A stretch of 64,000 bases of DNA. It comes from Stutzerimonas stutzeri (GTDB lineage Bacteria; Pseudomonadota; Gammaproteobacteria; Pseudomonadales; Pseudomonadaceae). The translations under genes and the position numbers were made by a program. The notes beneath the pieces were generated by a model, which saw only the letters and a program-made list of their open reading frames with translations, was not told the origin of the DNA and did not search any database. Positions within the stretch are counted from its first letter, which is position 1. The number at the start of each line of letters is the position of its first letter. Of this stretch, positions 38,686 to 45,586 are shown one piece after another. The DNA lies in assembly GCF_000219605.1 (NCBI RefSeq), contig NC_015740.1, positions 124,001-188,000 of the forward strand, read 5' to 3'.

Positions 38686-39476
38686 TTAGCGTTAAAGAGA
38701 TCATGCCGCATGTGGTGATCGAATCCCCCATGCCCGGGCTGAAGCACCTTGCCTTCATCGATATGCCGGGTTACGACCCGGCAGCGTCTGATACAGTAGA
38801 TACTGCCGCTGATCATGGAATCGCCAGCGCCGCCTTGAGCGAAGCGGATGCTGTGATCTGGCTGGTTGCGCTGGACAGTAACGGCACCTTACCCGCCAAT
38901 GATCTCGAGTTTTTGCTGCAGCACGCCGATGACAGACCGTTATACGTGGTGCTCAACAAGGCAGATCTGCGGCCTCTCGCCAACCTGGAAGCAGTTATTG
39001 AGGAAATCAAAGAGCATTTGGAGGACAGCGGCATTCAATTCGAGGGTATTTGTGCTTACAGCTCAACGCTCGCAAAAGAACTGCTGCATGAGGGCAAAAG
39101 CCTCAGCGAAGTCATGAATGAGTGGGATCATTTGTCTGACGCAGCGCTTGTTCTCCATAAAGACTTCGACACCTTGGTTACAACATTGGAGAAACACTCC
39201 AGCCAACAGCTCCATAAAGTCGAAATGGTCGGCGAACTGGCTCACTCGCTCGAACTAGATATCTTAGAGATAGCAGGCTCTGAATCGACAGTTTTTCAGA
39301 CGGCCCAAAGTAGAATTAAACAGTTGAAAGAGCTGGCAGAGAGTATTTTCGGTACCGAGCGAAGCGAAGTATCCCGGGCGCTTGAAAATATGCGCCTGTG
39401 TGGCCACAAACTTCTGCAGGCAAACTTCGGACAGCTCACCGCTCCTTCCCAAAGGAATGAAGCGTTTACGGATTAA

Positions 39477-39703
39477 GGAGCAACTCACAGAGTTGGCTGC
39501 TAGTAGAAGACGCACGGCGCGGTTTGGCCGCAAGCCGGTGGGAATGCTGGTAGAGCATTCCTGCTAGGGCTTCGGCAACGTCGTCAGAGACTGCCGCCGC
39601 TCTTGCTGTTCGATGAGACTGACCAGCGAGCCGGGCACGGCGCTAGCCAATGGTGGCAATTTGATGCATCTTAGATCGATCCGTTTAGCAAGGACGTATA
39701 AAA
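39477..39703. other. Spacer between dynamin-like gene 3 and the small membrane protein gene
   Basis: 227 bp without a supported gene. It contains a short G/C-rich inverted sequence around the GGAATGC-TGGTAGA-GCATTCC hairpin at about 39540-39560, which could be an attenuating or processing structure within the operon. Confidence 0.4.
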
Positions 39704-40195
39704 ATGCCCTCTTCCCGCTATGTCGGCAACGCCAAGGAGCTCAAAAAAGCTCTGAACGACAAGACCGAACACATCGTAATTACTGACAAGAAACTCGCTT
39801 TTGCTGTACGTGTGATTAAGTCGATCACGTATGCCAAGCTAGCAATTGTCGCAACCGGCGCGGGAGTTGCTGCTGTTGGTTTCTGGAACCCTGCCGGTTG
39901 GGGAGCTGGCGCAGCTACTGCAGTTACAGCCTCGGGGGTTGTCGCCTCGGGTTTGGCTGCGGCAGGAGGCGCTGCTGCTGCTTCAGCGGCAGGCATTACC
40001 GGTGGTACGGCCGCTGTGATAGTTGCATCTATCTCTGTCTTGGGCGTGCTGGGCCTCGCGGCGCTGGCGATGCATAAGGATTACGCTTTGGACATCGATA
40101 CCAGTGCCAGCGGTAAGGTAGATAACTCAGGCGAAAAGCCTGAAGTGGGCGGCAGTGGCGCGTTCAAGATGTCGCTCAAGCGCAATGCTAAGTAG
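39704..40195 (+). CDS. Glycine/alanine-rich hydrophobic protein of the dynamin operon
   Basis: Unrecognised 163-residue protein. It has a soluble N terminus of about 45 residues (NAKELKKALNDKTEHIVIT, then KKLAFAVRVIKS), followed by about 70 residues of alternating Gly/Ala-rich hydrophobic sequence (AIVATGAGVAAVGFWNPAG, GVVASGLAAAGGAAAA, AAVIVASISVLGVLGLAAL) that could form two or three membrane helices or a glycine-zipper pore, and a polar C-terminal tail. AGGA lies 9 bases before the ATG. Its stop overlaps the zinc-ribbon gene. Position after three dynamin-like GTPases suggests a membrane partner or effector. I know no characterised family for it. Confidence 0.75.
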   Translation: MPSSRYVGNAKELKKALNDKTEHIVITDKKLAFAVRVIKSITYAKLAIVATGAGVAAVGFWNPAGWGAGAATAVTASGVVASGLAAAGGAAAASAAGITGGTAAVIVASISVLGVLGLAALAMHKDYALDIDTSASGKVDNSGEKPEVGGSGAFKMSLKRNAK

Positions 40196-40343
40196 CTTCC
40201 GGCCAGGCCCGCTGTACTTCTTCTTTTGTAAGAGGTGTGATCATCGCTTCACGTCAAAAAGGCGCTTTGGGCTTAAATGTCCGGAGTGCGGCAGTATTAA
40301 CGTGAAGCGGGATCAAGCTATGGAAAAGTCCATCTATAAGTAA
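40185..40343 (+). CDS. Small zinc-ribbon protein overlapping the previous gene
   Basis: Predicted 52-residue protein with two CxxC knuckles (FFCKRCDHRF and LKCPECGSINV) 16 residues apart, the pattern of a small zinc ribbon, and a basic C-terminal tail. The ATG at 40185 lies inside the last codons of the previous gene (11-bp overlap), implying translational coupling; a longer in-frame start at 40155 is less likely. The function is unknown. It may be an adaptor that binds nucleic acid or a protein partner of the GTPases. Confidence 0.65.
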   Translation: MLSSFRPGPLYFFFCKRCDHRFTSKRRFGLKCPECGSINVKRDQAMEKSIYK

Positions 40344-40716
40344 GGCTCAAGCCCTTCGTAGAGCAAGCGGCTGGGGTAATCCTTTCCAATACGAGTCGCT
40401 GGGACCATGACTGCATGCGCGGGATGCTGCGTGTCTGGGCAATTCGGCTGAGTGCAGCGCGGCTGCTTTGAGCGTATGCGGCGACATCGATGAGCTAGTA
40501 CTCGTGCAGCTGGTGAGGGATGGCACTCCATCAGAGGATGCGGCACGGTATAGGCACAGAATTGGCACAGCCCGAAATACAGCCAAAAAATGGTGGCCAG
40601 GGCAGTGCTCGTCGCGGTCTGACGGCCGACATGGCGAGGTTTGTGCTGGAGCGGGCCAGCTCGAGAGTTGAATCGGCTTAAGCTTTAGAAAAAAAGGCTT
40701 ATAAAACAAAGAGATA
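40344..40716. other. Right end of the island, no gene
   Basis: 373 bp between the zinc-ribbon gene and the island-borne tRNA. I find no gene with recognisable homology. It contains the phased GGCAC repeats at 40522-40568. Such a segment near a tRNA junction commonly holds recombinase arm sites or integrase remnants, but no integrase motif can be read here. Confidence 0.5.
40522..40568. repeat. Phased GGCAC repeats near the right attachment site
   Basis: GGCAC occurs at 40522, 40542, 40553 and 40564; the last three are spaced exactly 11 bp apart, one helical turn, and the last two read GGCACAG. Regularly phased short repeats about 300 bp from the crossover resemble integrase arm-type binding sites. 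The assignment is inference. Confidence 0.4.
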
Positions 40717-40793
40717 TGGCGCACCAGGCGGGATTCGAACCCACGACCCCCGCCTTCGGAGGGCGGTACTCTATCCAGCTGAGCTACTGGTGC
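40717..40793 (-). tRNA. tRNA-Arg(CCG), intact copy carried by the island
   Basis: A complete 77-nt tRNA including CCA. Acceptor strands GCACCAG and CTGGTGC pair fully, the D-arm is GCTC...GAGT, the anticodon stem CCGCC/GGCGG encloses loop CTCCGAA (anticodon CCG), and the T-arm is GTGGG-TTCGAAT-CCCGC. Compared with the split chromosomal copy the D-loop, anticodon loop and T-arm are the same, but the acceptor and anticodon stems differ by compensated changes. It can supply the CCG-decoding tRNA that the insertion destroyed. Confidence 0.97.
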
Positions 40794-40812
40794 GTATGTG
40801 TTGCGACGGTCT

Positions 40813-40841
40813 ATTTGACCATTAGCTGACACCCTTCTCAA
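40813..40841 (-). promoter_or_regulatory. Candidate sigma70 promoter of the island-borne tRNA-Arg
   Basis: On the minus strand TTGAGA (40841-40836) and TCAAAT (40818-40813) are separated by 17 bp, and transcription would start about 13-15 bases before the mature tRNA. The match to consensus is 5 of 6 and 4 of 6. The tRNA might also be read from the promoter of the split 5' half further right. Confidence 0.5.
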
Positions 40842-40853
40842 CTCGCTGAGTAT

Positions 40854-40868
40854 TGCCTTCGGAGGGCA
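40854..40868. repeat. attR: right 15-bp direct repeat of the island
   Basis: TGCCTTCGGAGGGCA, identical to 9631-9645 and in the same orientation. On its right the sequence continues as the 5' half of the split tRNA-Arg; on its left it diverges at once from tRNA sequence. Confidence 0.88.
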
Positions 40869-40896
40869 GTACTCTATCCAGCTGAGCTACGGATGC
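40854..40896 (-). pseudogene. 5' half of tRNA-Arg(CCG) split by the island
   Basis: Minus-strand sequence starts with the acceptor strand GCATCCG, then TA, D-arm GCTC...GAGT, and the anticodon stem-loop CTGCC-CTCCGAA-GGCA; after this it runs into island DNA. Its acceptor strand pairs exactly with the 3' half at 9597-9645 (CGGATGC), not with the intact island tRNA. Joining 40896-40854 to 9630-9597 yields 77 nt with all stems paired. Confidence 0.93.
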
Positions 40897-41062
40897 GTTG
40901 CGGGGGGCAATCATACGCATGTCGTTGACGGGCGTCCATGCTGGTGCGGCTGGGCGGATATGCCCGGGTGCGGCTTTTTCGCAGCTGCCAGTGGCCGGGC
41001 CGGCTGGTACCCTTGCGTGTCGCGGCCGGGGGCCGTGGGTGTTCGATGGCAAGGGGATGGAG

Positions 41063-41758
41063 ATGCCAGGCCATATCAAACTCTGGGACGCGCCGCTGCG
41101 GCTGTTTCACTGGCTGTTCGCCGGGGCGGTGATCGCGGCCATCGTCACGGGCTGGGTCGGCGGCAGTCTGATGCCCTGGCATGGCCGGCTCGGCCTGCTG
41201 GTGCTGGGGCTGCTGGTGTTCCGTCTGATCTGGGGCTTCGTCGGTTCGACGTATGCCCGCTGGCCGCGCATCTTCGCCGCGACGTTCGGTGTGAAGGACT
41301 ATCTGCAAGGCAACTGGCGCGAAGCTGGGCACAACCCGCTCGGCGCATTCTCGGTACTGGCCATGTTGCTGCTGGTGAGCTTCCAGGTCGCCAGCGGCTT
41401 GATGGCGACCGACGACATTGCCTTCCAGGGGCCGCTCCATGCGCTGGTCAGCAGCGAAACTGGCAGCGCGCTGAGCGGCCTGCATCGGCAGGCGAAGTGG
41501 TTGCTGCTGGTGCTGATCGGCATGCACATCGCAGCCATCATCTATTACACGCTGGTAATGCGCCGGCCATTGGTGCGGGCGATGATCGCGGGAAGGACGC
41601 AGCGCGAGCATCCGTCCCAGCAGGATGCGCGGGGCGGCTCGCTGCCCGCCGCGGTTCTGGCGATCGCTCTGGGTGTGGCTTGCGTCTGGGGCGTGCAGGC
41701 GGTGGGGGATTGGCTGCGGCCTGAGCCGGCGGCGGTGGCGCCCAGCCTGGACTGGTAA
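41063..41758 (+). CDS. Cytochrome b561-type membrane protein
   Basis: Di-haem cytochrome b of the prokaryotic b561/hydrogenase cytochrome b type, 231 residues, expected to move electrons between quinones and periplasmic cytochromes. Four membrane helices carry histidines suitable as haem ligands (LRLFHWLFAG, PWHGRLGLL, GLHRQAKWLLLV, LIGMHIAAIIYY). The ATG at 41063 is preceded by AAGGGGATGG at good spacing; further upstream starts extend into the tRNA promoter region. It is convergent with the cytochrome c' gene, a frequent genomic pairing that suggests a shared redox role. Confidence 0.88.
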   Translation: MPGHIKLWDAPLRLFHWLFAGAVIAAIVTGWVGGSLMPWHGRLGLLVLGLLVFRLIWGFVGSTYARWPRIFAATFGVKDYLQGNWREAGHNPLGAFSVLAMLLLVSFQVASGLMATDDIAFQGPLHALVSSETGSALSGLHRQAKWLLLVLIGMHIAAIIYYTLVMRRPLVRAMIAGRTQREHPSQQDARGGSLPAAVLAIALGVACVWGVQAVGDWLRPEPAAVAPSLDW

Positions 41759-41794
41759 GCCAGCCGACGGCAGGTGTCGGCTGGCTGCGCGCGA

Positions 41795-42259
41795 TCAGTC
41801 GGCGCGGAACTTGTCGTGGCACGACTTGCAGCTGCCGCCAACGTCGCCGAAGGCCTTCTTGATCGCGGCCTGATCGCCTTCTGCAGCGACCTTGGCAAGC
41901 TGGTTGGCGGCGGCGGTGAAGTTGCGGCCGATCTGACCGGCTTCGTCGAGGTTCTGGAAGAACTCAGGCTTCAGACGAGTCGCCTTGCCCAGCTGTTCGG
42001 TCGTGGTATCCGGGCTGTAGAGGCTGCCCATGCCGGAATTGGCGATGGCGGCGATGGCATTGGCGGCGGCGGCCACCTTGGCCTGGTCGTACGGCTCCTT
42101 GCCGTCGACTACCTGGGCCTTGATCTTGCCCATGTTCCACGACATGAACTGATAGCCGGCCTGGCGGGTCTCGACCATCTCTTCCGGTTTCATCTGCGCC
42201 TGGACGGCAGTGCTGGCCAGCAGGACGGCGGCCACGGCGCCTGTCATCAATGCTTTCAC
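41795..42259 (-). CDS. Cytochrome c'
   Basis: Periplasmic high-spin cytochrome c' of 154 residues. A signal peptide covers residues 1-21 (cleavage after AVQA). The haem-binding motif CKSCH lies near the C terminus (residues about 144-148), as is characteristic of this four-helix-bundle family, and the N-terminal RQAGYQFMSWNM fits the first helix. Members bind nitric oxide and may protect against it. A 7-bp-arm palindrome lies 70 bp upstream. Confidence 0.93.
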   Translation of the reverse strand: MKALMTGAVAAVLLASTAVQAQMKPEEMVETRQAGYQFMSWNMGKIKAQVVDGKEPYDQAKVAAAANAIAAIANSGMGSLYSPDTTTEQLGKATRLKPEFFQNLDEAGQIGRNFTAAANQLAKVAAEGDQAAIKKAFGDVGGSCKSCHDKFRAD

Positions 42260-42327
42260 GGTAACTCCTTATCGATCCTTGGATGTCGGCGGCTGGCGCC
42301 GCCCGCGCGGAACTATACCCCGACCCG

Positions 42328-42344
42328 TACCCAAGGTTTGGGTA
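42328..42344. promoter_or_regulatory. Inverted repeat in the cytochrome c' upstream region
   Basis: TACCCAA-GGT-TTGGGTA is a perfect 7-bp inverted repeat about 70 bp before the cytochrome c' start. It could be an operator for a redox- or NO-responsive regulator; the match to any known consensus is not clear. The rest of 42260-42560 shows no other feature. Confidence 0.4.
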
Positions 42345-42560
42345 ACAAGGCGTGACAGGCCGCGCAGGCATCAGGCTGGTCAATGGCACGACAATGCCGA
42401 GCGCCATGAGCTTGCCGGCCGGCCGGCTGCGGTCCTAGCATGGTCGTTCGCAGTGCAATGCGGCGGCAGGAACCGGGCGGCGAAGGACGGTTCAGATGAT
42501 CGTCGCGTTCGCCAAACTTTCCGCAGCGGGCCTGCCGCTACGATGCCCGAGGAGACTGCC

Positions 42561-44009
42561 ATGCAACTCAAAGACACCGCGCTGTTCCGCCAGCAGGCCT
42601 ATATCGATGGCGCCTGGCTGGATGCTGACAGTGGCCAGACCATCAGCGTGAACAACCCGGCCACCGGCGAGATTCTCGGTACGGTGCCGAAGATGGGCGC
42701 CGCCGAAACCCGCCGCGCCATCGACGCCGCCGAGCGGGCGCTGCCGGCCTGGCGTGATCTGACCGCCAAGGAGCGCTCGCAGAAGCTGCGTCGCTGGTTC
42801 GAGCTGCTGATGGAGAACCAGGACGACCTGGGCCGACTGATGACGCTGGAGCAGGGCAAGCCGTTGGCCGAAGCCAAGGGCGAGATCGCCTATGCGGCCT
42901 CCTTTATCGAGTGGTTCGCCGAGGAAGCCAAGCGCATCTACGGCGACACCATCCCCGGTCACCAGAAGGACAAGCGCATCCTCGTCATCAAGCAGCCGAT
43001 CGGCGTGACCGCGGCGATCACCCCGTGGAATTTTCCGGCGGCGATGATCACCCGCAAGGCCGGCCCGGCGCTGGCGGCTGGCTGCACCATGGTCATCAAG
43101 CCGGCATCGCAGACGCCGTTCTCGGCGCTGGCGATGGTCGAGCTGGCCGAGCGCGCCGGGATTCCCAAGGGTGTGCTCAGCGTCGTGACCGGCTCGGCCG
43201 GCGACATCGGCAACGAGCTGACCGCCAACCCCAAGGTCCGCAAGATTTCCTTCACCGGCTCCACCGAAGTGGGCGCCAAGCTGATGGAGCAGTGCGCGCC
43301 GGGAATCAAGAAGGTGTCCCTGGAGCTCGGCGGCAACGCGCCATTTATCGTCTTCGATGACGCCGACCTGGACGAGGCGGTGAAGGGCGCCATGCAGTCC
43401 AAGTACCGCAACGCCGGGCAGACCTGTGTGTGCGTCAACCGCATCTACGTGCAGGACGGCGTTTACGACGCCTTTGCCGAGAAATTCCAGGCGGCGGTGG
43501 CCAAGCTGCGGGTTGGCAACGGCCTGGAGGAGGGCACTGACATTGGCCCGCTGATCGACGATCGCGCCGCCGCCAAGGTCCGCGAACACATCGAGGATGC
43601 CGTCGCCCAGGGCGCAAGGCTGGTAGCCGGTGGCCAGGCGCACCAGATGGGTGGCAGTTATTTCGAGCCCACCGTGCTGGTGGACGTGCCGGACAGTGCC
43701 AAGGTGGCCAAAGAGGAAACCTTCGGCCCGCTGGCGCCGCTGTTCCGCTTCAAGAACGAGGCCGAAGCGATCGCCAAGGCCAATGACACCGAGTTCGGTC
43801 TGGCGTCCTATTTCTATGCCCGCGATCTGGGCCGGGTGTTCCGCGTCGCCGAGGCGCTGGAGTACGGCATGGTCGGCATCAACACCGGGCTGATCTCCAC
43901 CGAGGTGGCGCCGTTCGGAGGGGTCAAGTCGTCCGGCCTGGGCCGTGAGGGTTCCAAGTACGGCATCGAGGACTACCTGGAAATCAAGTACCTCTGCATG
44001 GGCATCTGA
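42561..44009 (+). CDS. gabD: NAD(P)-dependent succinate-semialdehyde dehydrogenase
   Basis: Oxidises succinic semialdehyde to succinate in the GABA pathway. The 482-residue protein has the aldehyde dehydrogenase motifs: PWNFPAAMITRKAGPALAAG, the NAD-binding FTGSTEVGAKLM, the catalytic glutamate in LELGGNAPFIVFDDAD and the nucleophilic cysteine in NAGQTCVCVNRIYVQ. The C terminus, GGVKSSGLGREGSKYGIEDYLE then IKYLC, is typical for GabD. GAGGAG lies 9 bases before the ATG at 42561. The aminotransferase GabT is not adjacent, so this enzyme may serve another aldehyde-producing pathway. Confidence 0.93.
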   Translation: MQLKDTALFRQQAYIDGAWLDADSGQTISVNNPATGEILGTVPKMGAAETRRAIDAAERALPAWRDLTAKERSQKLRRWFELLMENQDDLGRLMTLEQGKPLAEAKGEIAYAASFIEWFAEEAKRIYGDTIPGHQKDKRILVIKQPIGVTAAITPWNFPAAMITRKAGPALAAGCTMVIKPASQTPFSALAMVELAERAGIPKGVLSVVTGSAGDIGNELTANPKVRKISFTGSTEVGAKLMEQCAPGIKKVSLELGGNAPFIVFDDADLDEAVKGAMQSKYRNAGQTCVCVNRIYVQDGVYDAFAEKFQAAVAKLRVGNGLEEGTDIGPLIDDRAAAKVREHIEDAVAQGARLVAGGQAHQMGGSYFEPTVLVDVPDSAKVAKEETFGPLAPLFRFKNEAEAIAKANDTEFGLASYFYARDLGRVFRVAEALEYGMVGINTGLISTEVAPFGGVKSSGLGREGSKYGIEDYLEIKYLCMGI

Positions 44010-44134
44010 CGCCCCCTGCGACAGTCGGTCTCAGGGGCTGGCTGTCGCGTTCTCCTGCGGTCAGAATCGCGCCCCCAGCGGCGTGCCCATTTCTTGCGGA
44101 GCAGTCGTCGCCCTGGCCATCTGGCCAGGCTGTA

Positions 44135-45364
44135 GTGACCTGTTCAGCGAGTAATGCAGTGAGCGTCTCGGCCCAAGTCTCCTTCGTACTGGTCGCCTAC
44201 AACGAACCGTGGCGGGCGGACCAGCTTTGTCAGCTGGTACGCGAGCTACGTCCCGGCATGCGCGTGCAACCGGCAGCCGATGGCCATGCCGCCCTGGCGG
44301 CGTGCCAGCGCCAGGTGCCCAGCCTGCTGATCGTCGATGGCGAACTGGACGGGCTTGACGGTCGGCAGCTCCTGCGCGAGCTGCGTCGCCATGGTCCGAC
44401 CCAGCGCCTGCCCTGCGTGCTGATCAGTGCCCGTACCGATACCGCCAGCGTGCGCACCGTGCTGCCGCTCGCACCGGCCGCCTATCTCGGCAAACCCTAC
44501 GATCTGGCGGACCTGCGCGAGCGCCTGGACAAGCTGCTGCCGCGTTCGGCAGGTCACGCTGGTGCGCCGCGCCGAGCCGCGGTCGATGACCTCGACAGCT
44601 TTCTCGAACGCATGCGTCCGCACAATCGCGGCGCGCCGCTGCTGGAGACCGTGCTGAGTGCGCTGCAACGCCTGCAGGGCGGCGATCAGGACTACGCCCA
44701 GCTCGAGGAGCTGCTGGCTCGCGATCCGCAGGTGACGGCGCGGCTGATCAGCGTCGCCAGCAGCGCGACACAGCCGCCGAAGCCCTGTCTGAGCCTGGCG
44801 CAGGCGCAACGGCAGCTGGGCTTGGCGCGCAGTCTGCAACTGGTGACCGAGCTGGCTCTGCAGCACAACGCCCGGCTGGTCGAACCGCGCCTCGCCGAGC
44901 TGGCGGCGCAGCTCAGCGCCCAGGCCCTGCGCACGGCGCGTCTGGCGAGCTGGTTGGCACGCCAGCTGAAGTTGGATGTCGAGCTCTGTTTCAGCGCCGG
45001 GTTGCTGCAGAACATCGGCGAGCTGGCGCTCCTGCGCAGCCTGCAGGAATGGCTCGACAGCGGCGGCGCGCTGGATGAGGCGCAGCTGCAGCGCTGCCTG
45101 CGTGAGCGTGCAGCCGGCTTCGGCTCGGCGCTGCGGGCGCAGTGGGCGCTGCCATTGGAGCTGCGTCAGGTGATCAGCGCCTACTACGCCCTGGGGGCTG
45201 GTGTGCTGCGCCGCGAAGCGCTGGTGCTCAATGTCACGCGGTTGCTGGTCGAGCTGCCCGAGGGCGCCGAACCTGCATCGCTGGCCAACGAGCGTACGGT
45301 ACGTCTGCTGCGCATCGACCCCGATCTTCTGGCCCGCGCCCCTCGCCACGCCCTCGGCGGCTAG
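44135..45364 (+). CDS. Response regulator with HDOD output domain
   Basis: About 409 residues. The N-terminal receiver domain has the acceptor aspartate in LLIVDGELDGLDG and the conserved lysine in AYLGKPYDL. The second half is an HDOD domain (LLARDPQVTARLISVASSA, then ELALQHNARLVE and a helical C terminus), a signalling module related to HD phosphohydrolases but usually without metal-binding residues. The start codon is uncertain: GTG at 44135 gives the longest product and GTG at 44159 is also possible; neither has a good ribosome site. No cognate histidine kinase is next to it. Confidence 0.85.
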   Translation: MTCSASNAVSVSAQVSFVLVAYNEPWRADQLCQLVRELRPGMRVQPAADGHAALAACQRQVPSLLIVDGELDGLDGRQLLRELRRHGPTQRLPCVLISARTDTASVRTVLPLAPAAYLGKPYDLADLRERLDKLLPRSAGHAGAPRRAAVDDLDSFLERMRPHNRGAPLLETVLSALQRLQGGDQDYAQLEELLARDPQVTARLISVASSATQPPKPCLSLAQAQRQLGLARSLQLVTELALQHNARLVEPRLAELAAQLSAQALRTARLASWLARQLKLDVELCFSAGLLQNIGELALLRSLQEWLDSGGALDEAQLQRCLRERAAGFGSALRAQWALPLELRQVISAYYALGAGVLRREALVLNVTRLLVELPEGAEPASLANERTVRLLRIDPDLLARAPRHALGG

Positions 45365-45524
45365 CCGGCTTCTGGTCCGATATTCCCTGCATTGATAGCG
45401 GCCACCGGTCACCTTGAGGTTGCCCGCCAGCCCTTGCGTGGCGCGGTGCTGCGCCCTCTTTTCGCCCGAATGCCCTGACTGTGTGGTGCTATCGACACGC
45501 GGAAATGAGTCATTTATTCTGCAG

Positions 45525-45532
45525 TGCGAAAC
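45525..45532 (+). promoter_or_regulatory. TGCGAAAC motif upstream of the fadB-like gene
   Basis: TGCGAAAC followed by ATGG lies 55 bp before the start of the FadB-like gene. The same octamer occurs before the MFS gene (51730) and, inverted, before the CoA ligase gene (54241). It is a candidate operator for the IclR-family regulator in this cluster. Confidence 0.5.
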
Positions 45533-45586
45533 ATGGTTCCGTGAAATAACAATTCCAATCAGCATTTCACAGAAAGGGAGGCCTGC

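Larger units (their letters stand above)
36664..39476 (+). pseudogene. Dynamin-like GTPase 3, interrupted by an IS5-type element
   Basis: Third dynamin-like GTPase. An N-terminal coiled coil covers about residues 40-130. G1 is AGGFSSGKSSF near residue 205 and G2 lies in PVTAIPTYVM. The IS5-type element at 37494-38685 splits the frame after NMGF. Beyond it follow G3 IDMPGYDP, G4 VLNKADLR and a helical C terminus ending QRNEAFTD. Deleting the element and one TTAG copy restores an open frame of 538 codons (NMGF-SVKEIMPHVV). The ATG at 36664 overlaps the stop of gene 2, so the three genes were one translation unit. In its present form the gene makes only the N-terminal half up to the insertion and cannot bind nucleotide properly. 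Confidence 0.85.

Noticed and set aside
39457..39567. 36-codon frame at the end of dynamin-like gene 3 (MKRLRIKEQ...)
   Set aside because: Ribosome site is too close to the ATG and there is no recognisable homology; it could also reflect an alternative C terminus of gene 3, which I cannot decide.
40347..40841. 164-codon minus-strand frame running through the tRNA-Arg
   Set aside because: It contains the translated tRNA and has no protein-like features elsewhere.
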